Numbered from the stretch's first letter, positions 50,941 to 60,845 are shown. The stretch: 64,000 bases of DNA from Streptomyces harbinensis (GCF_900116145.1 NZ_FPAB01000006.1:62001-126000); one strand, 5' to 3'. Notes: generated by a model from the letters alone, not told the origin. Numbers and translations: made by a program.

Positions 50941-50976
50941 TCGTCTTCTCAACCGTTTCACCGGGCAGGTGAAAAA

Positions 50977-51015
50977 GGAGCGGCCCCCGCGTGTCAAGGA
51001 CGCGGGGGCCGCTCC
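50977..51015. terminator. Bidirectional terminator between sodF and the DsbA-fold gene
   Basis: A perfect 16-bp stem, GGAGCGGCCCCCGCGT (50977-50992) with complement at 51000-51015, seven-base loop, flanked by GAAAAA. On the minus strand this gives a U-run after the hairpin, a classical Rho-independent terminator. Confidence 0.9.
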
Positions 51016-51030
51016 GGTGTGCGGGGCCGC

Positions 51031-51660
51031 TCAGTCGAACTGCGGCTTCGCGTCCCGGGTGCGCTTGATCTCGTAGAAGCCCGGGGTGCTCGCCACCAGC
51101 AGCGTGCCGTCCCACAGCCGCGCCGCCGCCTCGCCCTTCGGGGCGGGGGTCACCACGGGGCCGAAGAACGCGATCTGCTCGCCGTCCGCGCCCGGCACCG
51201 CGATCACCGGCGTGCCCACGTCCTGGCCCACCAGGTCGATGCCGGCCTTGTGCGAGGCCCGCAGCCGCTCGTCGTACGCGTCGGTGTCGCCCGCGTCCGC
51301 CAGCTCGGCCGGCAGTCCGACCTCCTCCAGCGCCTCGATCAGCGTCTCCTTGGTGCGCGGCTTGTCCTGGAGGTGGAAGCGGGTACCGATGGCCGTGTAC
51401 AGCGGCCCCAGCACCTCGCTGCCGAACCGTTCCTCCGCGGCGATCAGCACCCGCACCGGCGCCCAGCCGCGCTGGAGCAGTTCGGCGTACTGCTCGGGCA
51501 GCTCGTCCGCCCGGGGCTCGTTCAGCACCGACAGGCTCATCACGTGCCAGCGGACCTCCACCGGCCGTACCTTCTCCACCTCCAGCATCCAGCGCGAGGT
51601 CAGCCACGCCCACGGGCACAGCGGGTCGAACCAGAAATCGGCGGGAGTCTTCTCCGGCAT
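51031..51660 (-). CDS. DsbA-fold mycothiol-dependent nitroreductase-like protein (Rv2466c type)
   Basis: 209 residues from ATG 51660 (MPEKTPADFWFDPLCPWAWL), GGAGGAG upstream. Active-site region FDPLCPWAWLTSRWM corresponds to the Rv2466c CPWC site, but here the second Cys is Ala-Trp, leaving a single cysteine (Cys15), which would favour a mycothiol mixed-disulfide mechanism. GTPVIAVPG is the cis-Pro loop. Location next to sodF is typical of Streptomyces and suits an oxidative-stress role. It is divergent from the M1 aminopeptidase gene. Confidence 0.9.
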   Translation of the reverse strand: MPEKTPADFWFDPLCPWAWLTSRWMLEVEKVRPVEVRWHVMSLSVLNEPRADELPEQYAELLQRGWAPVRVLIAAEERFGSEVLGPLYTAIGTRFHLQDKPRTKETLIEALEEVGLPAELADAGDTDAYDERLRASHKAGIDLVGQDVGTPVIAVPGADGEQIAFFGPVVTPAPKGEAAARLWDGTLLVASTPGFYEIKRTRDAKPQFD

Positions 51661-51812
51661 GACGTTCGGCTCCTCCATACGGCAACGGGCACTCGCGCGT
51701 ACAACCGCGCGCCGCCCGGACGCATTCCCGGGCCCCGGGAGCGATCCGAGCGCCCCATGACATGCTGGCCGCGCCCTCTTTTTTCGCACGGAAGACACAA
51801 AGGAGACATGTG

Positions 51813-54401
51813 GTGCCCGGAGAGAACCTGACCCGCGACGAGGCGGGAGCACGGTCCCGGCTGCTCACCGTGCACGGGTACGAGCTGGTCCTGGACGTAC
51901 GCGAGGCGGCAGGACCGGCGCCCGCCTCCGGGCCGCGGACGTTCCGTTCCACCACGACCATCCGTTTCTCCGCGCGCGAGGACGGCGCCGACACCTTCGC
52001 CGACCTCATCGCGCCGCACGTGCACTCGGTGACCCTCAACGGGGAGTCCCTGAACGTCGACCGCGTCTTCGACGGCTCCCGCATCCGGCTCGACGGGCTG
52101 CGCGCCGAGAACGAGCTGATCGTCGACGCCCGCTGCGCCTACAGCCGCACCGGCGAGGGACTGCACCACTTCACCGACCCGGAGGACGGCGAGACCTACC
52201 TCTACACCCAGTACGAGCCGGCCGACGCCCGCCGGGTCTTCGCCAACTTCGAGCAGCCCGACCTCAAGGCGCCCTACGACGTCACCGTGCTCGCCCCCGA
52301 GGGCTGGACGGTGCTCGCCAACGGGGCCGCCACCGGCGCCTCGGCTCCCCCGGAGGGCGGCGGCGTCCGGCACACCTTCGCCACCACCAAGCCCATCTCC
52401 ACCTACATCACGGCGATCCTGGCCGGCCCGTACCACCACGTGCGCGACCACTACTCCCGCACGTTCGACGACGGCACCACGCTGGAGATCCCGCTCGGCG
52501 CGCTGTGCCGCAAGGGGCTGGCCAAGCACTTCGACCCGGAGGAGATCTTCGCCACCACCAAGGCGGGGCTCGACTTCTTCCACGACCACTTCGACTTCCC
52601 GTACCCCTTCGGCAAGTACGACCAGGCGTTCGTGCCCGAGTACAACCTCGGCGCCATGGAGAACCCGGGCCTGGTCACCTTCCGCGAGGAGTACGTCTTC
52701 CGGGGCCGCACCACCCGCGCCTCCTACCAGGCCCGCGCCAACACCCTGCTGCACGAGATGGCGCACATGTGGTTCGGCGACCTGGTCACCATGGAGTGGT
52801 GGGACGACCTGTGGCTCAAGGAGTCCTTCGCCGACTTCATGGGCGCGTACGCCTCCCACGGCGCCACCCGCTTCGACGAGGCCTGGATCACCTTCGCCAA
52901 CCGCCGCAAGGCCTGGGCGTACCGCGCCGACCAGCTGCCGTCCACCCACCCCATCACCGCCGACATCCGCGACCTCCAGGACGCCAAGCTCAACTTCGAC
53001 GGCATCACCTACGCCAAGGGCGCCTCCGTCCTCAAGCAGCTGGTCGCCTACGCCGGCGAGGAGGCGTTCCTCGAAGGTGCCCGGCGCTACTTCAAGCGGC
53101 ACGCGTACGGCAACACCCGGCTGTCCGACCTGCTGTCCGTCCTCACCGAGACCTCCGGCCGCGACATGGCCGAGTGGGCCCGCGCCTGGCTCCAGACCGC
53201 CGGGCTCAACTCGCTCACGCCGCAGGTGCGATACGACGCGGACGGCCGGATCGCCGAGCTGGCCGTCGAGCAGGACGCGCCCGAGGAGCACCCCACGCTG
53301 CGCCCGCACCGGGTGCAGATCGGGCTCTACCGGCTGGACGGCGGCCGGCTCGTCCGGTACGCGCGCGCCGGCGCCGATGTGACCGGCGCCCGTACGGTGG
53401 TCGACGCGCTGGCGGGCGCCGAGCGGCCCGAGCTGGTGCTGGTCAACGACGAGGACCTGACGTACTGCAAGACCCGGTTCGACGCGGCGTCCCTGGACAC
53501 CCTGCGCCGGCACCTGGGCGACATCGAGGACCCGCTGGCCCGCGCGCTGTGCTGGTCGGCGCTGTGGAACCTCACCCGCGACGCGCTGCTCCCGGCCGCC
53601 GACTTCCTGGAGCTGGTGCGGCGGTTCGGCGGCGCCGAGACGCAGATCGGCGTCCTCCAGATGGTGCTCACCTGGGCCGATTCGGCCCTGGAGTGGTACC
53701 TGCCCCGGGCGCGGCGGGAGGCCGAAGCCGTCCGGCTGGCGGAGGCGGCCCGGGCGGAGCTGCGGCGCGCCGAGCCGGGCAGCGACCACCAGCTGGCCTG
53801 GGCCCGGTTCTTCGCCGGCCGGGCGGTCACCGACGCCGACTTCGGGCTGCTGGAGGGGCTGCTGTCCGGCAAGGAACGGATCGCGGGGCTGGTCGTCGAT
53901 CAGGAGCTGCGCTGGACGATGCTGCTGCCGCTGGCCGCGCACGGCCGGGCCGGTGAGGCGGAGCTGGCGGACGAGCTGACCCGGGACGACACCGCCTCGG
54001 GCCGCCGCCACCAGGTGCGCTGCCTGGCGGCGCGGCCGTCCGCCGAGGTGAAGGAGGCCGCCTGGGAACAGGTGGTGGAGTCGGACGCGCTGTCCAACGC
54101 GCTGGTGGAGGCCACCATCGACGGCTTCGCCCGGCCGGGGCAGGACGCGCTGCTGGCGCCGTTCACCGACCGCTACTTCGCGGCGATCGAGCGGGTGTGG
54201 CGGGAGCGGTCGATCGAGATCGGCATGGCGGTGGTCCGCGGGCTGTTCCCGGGTCTCCAGCAGGAGCGGGCGACGCTGGACGCCACCGACGCCTGGCTGG
54301 CGGCGCACCAGGACGCGGCCCCGGCGCTGCGCCGGCTGGTGCTGGAGCAGCGGGACGATCTGCACCGGGCGCTGCGCGCGCAGGAGGACCGGGCCGGCTG
54401 A
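51813..54401 (+). CDS. pepN: M1 family aminopeptidase N, copy 1
   Basis: 862 residues from GTG 51813 (MPGENLTRDEAGARSRLLTV), AGGAG seven bases upstream; GTG 51810 is possible. The substrate-anchoring motif is YNLGAMENPGLVTFREEYV; zinc site HEMAHMWFGDLVTMEW (His314, His318) with Glu337 in LWLKESFADF; Tyr in GITYAKGASVLKQLV. The C-terminal ~350 residues are helical (ERAP1_C-like). It removes N-terminal residues from peptides and has no signal peptide, so it is cytoplasmic. A second copy lies at 58184-60757. Confidence 0.95.
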   Translation: MPGENLTRDEAGARSRLLTVHGYELVLDVREAAGPAPASGPRTFRSTTTIRFSAREDGADTFADLIAPHVHSVTLNGESLNVDRVFDGSRIRLDGLRAENELIVDARCAYSRTGEGLHHFTDPEDGETYLYTQYEPADARRVFANFEQPDLKAPYDVTVLAPEGWTVLANGAATGASAPPEGGGVRHTFATTKPISTYITAILAGPYHHVRDHYSRTFDDGTTLEIPLGALCRKGLAKHFDPEEIFATTKAGLDFFHDHFDFPYPFGKYDQAFVPEYNLGAMENPGLVTFREEYVFRGRTTRASYQARANTLLHEMAHMWFGDLVTMEWWDDLWLKESFADFMGAYASHGATRFDEAWITFANRRKAWAYRADQLPSTHPITADIRDLQDAKLNFDGITYAKGASVLKQLVAYAGEEAFLEGARRYFKRHAYGNTRLSDLLSVLTETSGRDMAEWARAWLQTAGLNSLTPQVRYDADGRIAELAVEQDAPEEHPTLRPHRVQIGLYRLDGGRLVRYARAGADVTGARTVVDALAGAERPELVLVNDEDLTYCKTRFDAASLDTLRRHLGDIEDPLARALCWSALWNLTRDALLPAADFLELVRRFGGAETQIGVLQMVLTWADSALEWYLPRARREAEAVRLAEAARAELRRAEPGSDHQLAWARFFAGRAVTDADFGLLEGLLSGKERIAGLVVDQELRWTMLLPLAAHGRAGEAELADELTRDDTASGRRHQVRCLAARPSAEVKEAAWEQVVESDALSNALVEATIDGFARPGQDALLAPFTDRYFAAIERVWRERSIEIGMAVVRGLFPGLQQERATLDATDAWLAAHQDAAPALRRLVLEQRDDLHRALRAQEDRAG

Positions 54402-54731
54402 CCGGCGGGCGGGGGCGGGGGCGGACGGCGCGGGAACGTACCGTCCGTCCTCGCCTCGGTACGCCGGGGTCGCGCCGGGGATCCGGCGGCGCCCGCGGTC
54501 CTGAGCCGCCGTCACCCGTGGGGCCCGCGGGGTGCCGGTGGCGGGTTCGGCCGGATCGGTGGGGCGGTTCGCCCCTCATTGCCCCGATCCTTGCGCGTAG
54601 ATACCCCGGGCACGATTTCTTCAATCGTCCCTGACAGGAATGCGACAACTATCTTGTAAAGCCATTACATCAGGTGATCATTTACGTATGATGACCGGTC
54701 ATCCGGTTCCGGAATCCGAACAAGGATGCCC
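54402..54731. promoter_or_regulatory. Intergenic region with the S8 protease promoter and operator
   Basis: 330 bases with no gene. The right part is unusually AT-rich. ATTACA (54664-54669), 17 bases, TATGAT (54687-54692) form a near-consensus housekeeping promoter. A perfect palindrome ATGACCGGTCAT (54691-54702) overlaps its -10 edge and probable start site, a good repressor site. A second weaker candidate, CTGACA-N17, lies just upstream. The left part shows nothing recognisable. Confidence 0.6.
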
Positions 54732-57700
54732 ATGTCACATACTTCTCCCCTGTCCCCCGCTGCCCCACGCAGGAGACGATCGGCCCGGGCCACCCGGGTC
54801 GTGCTCGCCACCGGGCTGGTCAGCGCCCTGGCCATCACGGGGGCGCTGCCCGCGTTCGCCGCCGAGAGCGACGCGCTCACCCGTTCGGCCGCCGACAAGC
54901 CGATCGACGACAAGTTCGGCACCCACGACGCCACCCTGCTCGCCGAGGCCAAGGCGTCCGGTGAACCGCACGTCACCCTGATGATCGCCACCGAGCCCGG
55001 CGAGACCGACGAGGTCAGCGACGCGCTCGACGCGCTCCCGGGGGCGTCGGTCGGCTACACGCTCGACGAGATCGGCTACGTCCGCGCCACCGTGCGCACC
55101 GGCGCCGCCGACGACGCGATCGACGAGGCCCGCGCGCTCTCCTCGGTGTACGCGATCGACCTCAACGAGGAGATCCAGGTACCGGATCCGCTGCCCGACG
55201 CCGGGCGCGGCCCCGGCGGCGGGAACGGCAGCGGCACCAGCTACCCGGCGCCCGACGCGACCACCAAGGCCGCCAACCCGTACCAGCCCTCCCACGAGAC
55301 GGGCGCCGTCGACTTCGTCAAGCAGAACAAGAAGTACGACGGCCGCGGCGTCACCATCGGCATCCTGGACACCGGCGTCGACCTCGCCCACCCCGCGCTC
55401 CAGGAGACCACCACCGGCGAGACCAAGATCACCGACTGGGTGACCGCCACCGACCCGATCGTCGACAACGACGGCTCGTGGCGTCCGATGACCACCAAGG
55501 TCTCCGGAGAGACGTTCAGCTACAACGGCCGCGACTACAAGGCGCCCGCCGGCGAGTACTACGTCTCCATCTTCCGGGAGAACATCGCCGCCGGTGAACT
55601 GGGCGGCGACGTCAACCGCGACGGCCGCACCGACGGCTCCTGGGCCGTGCTGTACGACCCGGCCGCCGGCACCGTCCGGGTGGACCTGAACAACGACGGC
55701 GACTTCACGGACGAGACCCCGATGAAGCCGTACCGGGAGAACCACGACGTCGGCTACTTCGGCACCGACAACCCGGACACCGCCGTCGCCGAGGCCGTCC
55801 CCTTCGTGGTGGAGATCCGCGAGGACGTCCCCATGGACCCCTACGGCGGTGACTGGATCGGGCAGACCGCCGACTTCGTCAACATCGGCATCGTCTCCGG
55901 ACGGCACGGCACCCACGTGGCCGGCATCACCGCCGCCAACAGCCTGTTCGCCGGCCAGATGAACGGCGCCGCCCCCGGCGCGCAGCTCGTCTCCTCGCGC
56001 GCCTGCCGCTTCGGCGGCGGCTGCACCGCCACCGCCATGTTCGAGGGCATGATCGACCTCGTCGTCAACCGCGACGTGGACCTGGTCAACGTCTCCATCG
56101 GTGGCCTGCCCGCGCTGAACGACGGCAACAACGCCCGCGCCCGGGTGTACAGCGAGCTGATCGACACCTACGACGTCCAGCTCTTCATCTCGGCCGGCAA
56201 CGACGGCCCCGGCGTCAACACCGTCTCCGACCCGTCGGTCGCCGACAAGGTCGTCAGCGTCGGCGCCGCCATCTCCAAGGAGACCTGGGCGGCCAACTAC
56301 GGCTCCGGCGTGACCACCAAGTACGCCATGCTGCCGTTCTCCTCCTCAGGACCGCGCGCCGACGGCGGCTTCAAGCCCACCATCACCGGGCCCGGCGCCT
56401 CCATCAACGCCATCCCGATGTGGCAGCCGGGCGCCCCGGTCGCCGAGGCCGGCTACGACCTGCCGCCCGGGTACGGCATGCTCCAGGGCACCTCGATGTC
56501 CTCGCCGCAGGTCGCCGGCTCGGCCGCGCTGCTGCTGTCCGGCGCCAAGCAGCGCAACATCGAGCTGTCGGCCGCCGATCTGCGCACCGCGATGATCTCC
56601 TCCGCCGACCCCATCGCCGGGGTGCAGGCGCACGAGCAGGGCGCCGGTCTGGTCGACACCGTCGCCGCCTGGAAGCTGATCACCAAGGGCGCCACCGCCC
56701 ACGAGTACACGGTGAAGGCCCCGGTGAGCAGCGATCTGGCCGAGTACCTGGCCACCCCGGGCTTCGGCACCGGCGTGTACGACCGGGAGAGCGCCCCCAA
56801 GGTCGGCGAGCGCAAGACGTACGACATCACCATCACCCGTACCAGCGGCCCCGACCGCAACGTCCAGCACAAGCTCACCCTGGACAACAACCACGACAAG
56901 ACCTTCTCGCTGGTCGGCAAGAGCACCGTCTCGCTGCCGCTCAACAAGCCGGTCACCGTGCAGGTCCAGGCCAAGCCGCGCTCGACCGGCGCGCACAGCG
57001 TGCTGCTCGGCGTCGACGACCGCTCCACCAAGGGCGTCGACCTGCACGTCCTCAGCACCATCCTGGTGACCGAGAAGCTGGCCGCCCCCTCCTACGCGGT
57101 CACGAAGTCCGCCACGGTGCAGCGCAACGCCAGCACCTCGTACTTCGTGAAGGTTCCCGAGGGCACCAAGACCCTGGAGGTGCGGCTCGACGGCCTCACC
57201 GAGGGCAGCCAGACCCGGTGGATCGCCATCACCCCCTGGGGCACGCTCGCGGACAACTCCTCGACCGTCAACTGCTACCCCAACTACGACAACCCGGCGA
57301 ACACCTGCCGCCCCGACCTGCGCTCCTACGACAACCCGACCCCGGGCGTCTGGGAGATCGAGGTCGAGGCCCGGCGCACCTCGCCGCACCTCAACAACCC
57401 CTACACGCTGACCGCGACCGCGCTCGGCACCGTCTTCGACCCGGACACGGCCACCGTCGAGGAAGCCGTCATCGGCACCCCCGTCCCGGTGAGCTGGGAG
57501 GTCAGCAACGCCCTCGCCCCGGTGGAGGGCACCCTCGCCGCCGGTGAGCTGGGCTCGGTCCTCACCGACCGGCCCACCATCGCCACCGGTGAGTACCAGA
57601 CCAGCACGATCGAGCTGGCCGAGGGCGTCACCCGCTTCGAGGCCGTCATCGGCAACACCTCCGACCCGGCCGCCGACCTGGACCTGTACGTGTACCGGGA

Positions 57701-58064
57701 CGGCACCCTGGTCGGCCAGGCGGCCTCCGGCGGCTCCGAGGAGAGCGTGGTGCTGACCGACCCGGCGGCCGGCACGTACACCGTCGAGGTGCACGCGTAC
57801 GCCGTACCGTCCGGCTCGACCGCCTACGACTACCGGGACGCCTACCTCTCCCCCGACCTCGGCTCGGTCGCCGTGGACGAGGAGCAGGTCATCTCGCTGG
57901 CCAACGGCGCGACCGCCGCGATCGACGCCGAGGTCACCGTCGTGGCCGCGGCCGGCGACGCCTCCGCCGGACGTGAGTTCTTCGGCGAGGTGCGGCTGCT
58001 CAACGCCGCCGGCACCGTCACCGGCAGCGGCGGCATCATCATCGAGAAGGTGAGCGGCGCGTAA
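54732..58064 (+). CDS. Large secreted S8 (subtilisin) family serine protease
   Basis: 1110 residues from ATG 54732 (MSHTSPLSPAAPRRRRSARA), AAGGA six bases upstream; ATG 54726 touches that site. Signal peptide (VVLATGLVSALAITGALPAFA), propeptide to ~150, then catalytic domain: Asp213 in GILDTGVDLAHP, His392 in SGRHGTHVAGITA, Ser588 in LQGTSMSSPQVAG, with SAGNDGPG as the oxyanion region. The Asp-His spacing (~180) is long because of an inserted domain (~220-385). The C-terminal ~450 residues contain beta-sandwich repeats and a pre-peptidase-like module (DLDLYVYRDGTLVGQAASGG). Likely extracellular protein digestion, feeding the aminopeptidases on both sides. Confidence 0.94.
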   Translation: MSHTSPLSPAAPRRRRSARATRVVLATGLVSALAITGALPAFAAESDALTRSAADKPIDDKFGTHDATLLAEAKASGEPHVTLMIATEPGETDEVSDALDALPGASVGYTLDEIGYVRATVRTGAADDAIDEARALSSVYAIDLNEEIQVPDPLPDAGRGPGGGNGSGTSYPAPDATTKAANPYQPSHETGAVDFVKQNKKYDGRGVTIGILDTGVDLAHPALQETTTGETKITDWVTATDPIVDNDGSWRPMTTKVSGETFSYNGRDYKAPAGEYYVSIFRENIAAGELGGDVNRDGRTDGSWAVLYDPAAGTVRVDLNNDGDFTDETPMKPYRENHDVGYFGTDNPDTAVAEAVPFVVEIREDVPMDPYGGDWIGQTADFVNIGIVSGRHGTHVAGITAANSLFAGQMNGAAPGAQLVSSRACRFGGGCTATAMFEGMIDLVVNRDVDLVNVSIGGLPALNDGNNARARVYSELIDTYDVQLFISAGNDGPGVNTVSDPSVADKVVSVGAAISKETWAANYGSGVTTKYAMLPFSSSGPRADGGFKPTITGPGASINAIPMWQPGAPVAEAGYDLPPGYGMLQGTSMSSPQVAGSAALLLSGAKQRNIELSAADLRTAMISSADPIAGVQAHEQGAGLVDTVAAWKLITKGATAHEYTVKAPVSSDLAEYLATPGFGTGVYDRESAPKVGERKTYDITITRTSGPDRNVQHKLTLDNNHDKTFSLVGKSTVSLPLNKPVTVQVQAKPRSTGAHSVLLGVDDRSTKGVDLHVLSTILVTEKLAAPSYAVTKSATVQRNASTSYFVKVPEGTKTLEVRLDGLTEGSQTRWIAITPWGTLADNSSTVNCYPNYDNPANTCRPDLRSYDNPTPGVWEIEVEARRTSPHLNNPYTLTATALGTVFDPDTATVEEAVIGTPVPVSWEVSNALAPVEGTLAAGELGSVLTDRPTIATGEYQTSTIELAEGVTRFEAVIGNTSDPAADLDLYVYRDGTLVGQAASGGSEESVVLTDPAAGTYTVEVHAYAVPSGSTAYDYRDAYLSPDLGSVAVDEEQVISLANGATAAIDAEVTVVAAAGDASAGREFFGEVRLLNAAGTVTGSGGIIIEKVSGA

Positions 58065-58084
58065 GGGGTCTCCCCCTGCCGTTA

Positions 58085-58132
58085 CGGGCACCGGGGCGGG
58101 CGCGGCACGGTCGCGCACCGCCCCGGTGTCCG
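58085..58132 (+). terminator. Terminator after the S8 protease gene
   Basis: Stem ACCGGGGCGG (58090-58099) with CCGCCCCGGT (58118-58127), extended by GGGC/GTCC-type outer pairs and an inner GCGCG/CGCGC, twenty bases after the stop. Confidence 0.7.
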
Positions 58133-58183
58133 TATGGCGTGGAAGGATGACCGGACGGAGTACGGACGCACAAAGGAGAACTG

Positions 58184-60757
58184 GTGCCTGGCACGAATCT
58201 GACCCGCGAGGAGGCCCGGGAGCGGGCCCGGCTGCTGAGCGTGGACAGCTACACGATCGCGCTCGACATCTCCGGTGCCCAGGAGGGCGGCACCTTCCGC
58301 TCCGAGACCACCGTGCACTTCACGGCGCGGGAGGCCGGGGCGAGCTTCATCGATCTGGTGGCCCCCTCGGTCCGGCACATCGCGCTCAACGGCGAGGTCC
58401 TGCCGGCCTCCGACGTCTTCGCCGACTCCCGGATCGCCCTGCCGAACGTCCTGGCCGGCCACAACGAACTGGTCGTCGTCGCCGACTGCGCCTACACCAA
58501 CACCGGCGAGGGCCTGCACCGCTTCGTCGACCCGGTGGACGAACAGGCCTACCTCTACACCCAGTTCGAGGTGCCCGACGCGCGGCGGGTGTTCGCCTGC
58601 TTCGAGCAGCCCGACCTGAAGGCCACCTTCCAGTTCACCGTGCGGGCGCCCGAGGGCTGGACGGTCATCTCCAACGCGCCGACCCCGCAGCCCGCCGACA
58701 ACGTCTGGCGGTTCGAGCCCACCCCGCGCATCTCCAGCTACATCACGGCGCTGATCGCCGGCCCGTACCACTCGGTGCACAGCAGCTGGGAAGGGCCCGG
58801 CGGGCGTTCGGTGCCGCTGGGCATCTACTGCCGGCCCTCCCTCGCCGAACACCTGGACGCCGAGGCGATCTTCGCCGTCACCCGGCAGGGCTTCGACTGG
58901 TTCGAGGAGAAGTTCGACTACCCCTACCCGTTCGCCAAGTACGACCAGCTGTTCGTCCCGGAGTTCAACGCCGGCGCGATGGAGAACGCGGGCGCCGTCA
59001 CCATCCGCGACCAGTACGTCTTCCGCTCCAAGGTCACGGACGCGGCGTACGAGATGCGGGCCGAGACCATCCTGCACGAGCTGGCCCACATGTGGTTCGG
59101 CGACCTCGTCACCATGGAGTGGTGGAACGACCTGTGGCTGAACGAGTCGTTCGCCACCTACACCTCCATCGCCTGCCAGGCCCACGCGCCCGGCAGCCGC
59201 TGGCCGCACGCCTGGACCAGCTTCGCCAACTCCATGAAGACCTGGGCGTACCGGCAGGACCAGCTGCCGTCCACCCACCCGATCATGGCCGAGATCCGCG
59301 ACCTGGACGACGTCCTGGTCAACTTCGACGGCATCACCTACGCCAAGGGTGCCTCCGTCCTCAAGCAGCTGGTCGCCTACGTCGGCATGGACGCGTTCTT
59401 CGCGGGCGTGCAGGCGTACTTCAAGCGGCACGCGTGGGGCAACACCCGGCTCAGCGATCTGCTGAGTGCCCTGGAGGAGACCAGCGGCCGGGACCTGGGG
59501 GCCTGGTCCAAGGCGTGGCTCCAGACGGCCGGCATCAACGTGCTGCGCCCTGAGATCACGGTCGACGGGGACGGCGGCATCACCTCCTTCGCCATCCGCC
59601 AGGAGGCCCCGGCCCTGCCGGCCGGCGCCACCGGCTCCCCGACGCTGCGCCCGCACCGGATCGCGATCGGCCTGTACGAGCTGACCGACGGCGCGCTGGT
59701 GCGGCGCGAGCGGATCGAGCTGGACGTCGACGGCGAACTGACCGAGGTGCCGCAGCTGATCGGGCAGATCCGGCCCGCCGTCATCCTGCTCAACGACGAC
59801 GACCTGTCGTACGCGAAGGTGCGGCTCGACCCGGAGTCGCTGACCGTCGTCACCCGCCACCTGGGCGACTTCACCGAGTCGCTGCCGCGCGCGCTGAGCT
59901 GGGCGTCGGCCTGGGACATGACCCGGGACGGCGAACTCGCCACCCGGGACTACCTGGACCTGGTGCTCTCCGGCATCGGCAAGGAGAGCGACATCGGCGT
60001 GGTGCAGTCGCTGCACCGGCAGGTGTCCCTGGCGCTCGACCTGTACGCCGACCCGGCGTGGCGCGAGAGCGGCCTGCTGCGCTGGAGCGAGGCGGCGCAC
60101 CGGCATCTGACGGAGGCCGCGCCGGGCAGCGACCACCAGCTGGCGTGGATGCGGGCGCTGGCCTCGGTGGCCCGCACGGACGAGCAGCTGGAGCTGCTGG
60201 CCGGGCTGCTGGACGGTACGCGGACGGTGGAGGGGCTGGCCGTCGACACGGATCTGCGCTGGTCGCTGCTCCAGCGGCTGGCGGCGACCGGGCGCGCGGA
60301 CGAGAAGGAGATCACGGCGGAGCTGACGCGGGACCGCACCTCGGCGGGCGAGCGGCACGCGGCGTACGCGCGGGCGGCCCGGCCGACCCGGGAGGCGAAG
60401 GCCGAGGCGTGGGCGCTGGTGGTGGAGAGCGACAAGCTCCCCAACGCGCTCCAGGAAGCGGTGATCGGCGGCTTCGTGCAGACCGACCAGCGCGAGCTGC
60501 TCGCCTCGTACACGCCGGAGTACTTCGCGGCGCTGAAGAACGTGTGGGAGACCCGCAGCCACGAGATGGCGCAGCAGATCGCGGTGGGCCTGTACCCGTC
60601 GATCCAGGTGAGCGAGGCGACGCTGACCGAGACGGACGCCTGGCTGGAGGCGGCGAAGCCGTCGGCGGCGCTGCGGCGGCTGGTGACCGAGTCCCGGGCG
60701 GGCGTGGAACGCGCACTGCACGCCCAGGCGGCGGACAAGGCGGCGGCCCGGCGCTGA
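58184..60757 (+). CDS. pepN: M1 family aminopeptidase N, copy 2
   Basis: 857 residues from GTG 58184 (MPGTNLTREEARERARLLSV), AGGAG five bases upstream. NAGAMENAGAVTIRDQYVF anchors the peptide N-terminus; zinc site HELAHMWFGDLVTMEW (His298, His302), Glu321 in LWLNESFATY. It is clearly paralogous to copy 1 along its full length, including the shared start (MPG-NLTR-EA), but differs enough to suggest different side-chain preference. No signal peptide. Ends at a hairpin before the convergent WYL regulator. Confidence 0.95.
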   Translation: MPGTNLTREEARERARLLSVDSYTIALDISGAQEGGTFRSETTVHFTAREAGASFIDLVAPSVRHIALNGEVLPASDVFADSRIALPNVLAGHNELVVVADCAYTNTGEGLHRFVDPVDEQAYLYTQFEVPDARRVFACFEQPDLKATFQFTVRAPEGWTVISNAPTPQPADNVWRFEPTPRISSYITALIAGPYHSVHSSWEGPGGRSVPLGIYCRPSLAEHLDAEAIFAVTRQGFDWFEEKFDYPYPFAKYDQLFVPEFNAGAMENAGAVTIRDQYVFRSKVTDAAYEMRAETILHELAHMWFGDLVTMEWWNDLWLNESFATYTSIACQAHAPGSRWPHAWTSFANSMKTWAYRQDQLPSTHPIMAEIRDLDDVLVNFDGITYAKGASVLKQLVAYVGMDAFFAGVQAYFKRHAWGNTRLSDLLSALEETSGRDLGAWSKAWLQTAGINVLRPEITVDGDGGITSFAIRQEAPALPAGATGSPTLRPHRIAIGLYELTDGALVRRERIELDVDGELTEVPQLIGQIRPAVILLNDDDLSYAKVRLDPESLTVVTRHLGDFTESLPRALSWASAWDMTRDGELATRDYLDLVLSGIGKESDIGVVQSLHRQVSLALDLYADPAWRESGLLRWSEAAHRHLTEAAPGSDHQLAWMRALASVARTDEQLELLAGLLDGTRTVEGLAVDTDLRWSLLQRLAATGRADEKEITAELTRDRTSAGERHAAYARAARPTREAKAEAWALVVESDKLPNALQEAVIGGFVQTDQRELLASYTPEYFAALKNVWETRSHEMAQQIAVGLYPSIQVSEATLTETDAWLEAAKPSAALRRLVTESRAGVERALHAQAADKAAARR

Positions 60758-60766
60758 GCCCTTCCC

Positions 60767-60806
60767 GGGTGGGCGGCCGGGCTCCGTGGAGTCCGGCCGC
60801 CCGCCC
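60767..60806. terminator. Bidirectional terminator between pepN copy 2 and the WYL gene
   Basis: Near-perfect inverted repeat GGGTGGGCGGCCGGGCTCC (60767-60785) with GGAGTCCGGCCGCCCGCCC (60788-60806), GT in the loop, two mismatches. Confidence 0.75.
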
Positions 60807-60845
60807 GGTGGGTCGTGGTCCGGTGGGCCGTGGTCCGGTGGTGCC
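60807..60845. repeat. Short tandem repeat, 15-bp unit
   Basis: GGTGGGYCGTGGTCC repeated twice plus a partial third copy (60807-60845), directly after the terminator in non-coding DNA. Probably slippage-prone and of no coding role. Confidence 0.7.

Noticed and set aside
60807..60845. CRISPR-like repeat
   Set aside because: Adjacent 15-bp units without spacers and no cas genes; a simple tandem repeat.
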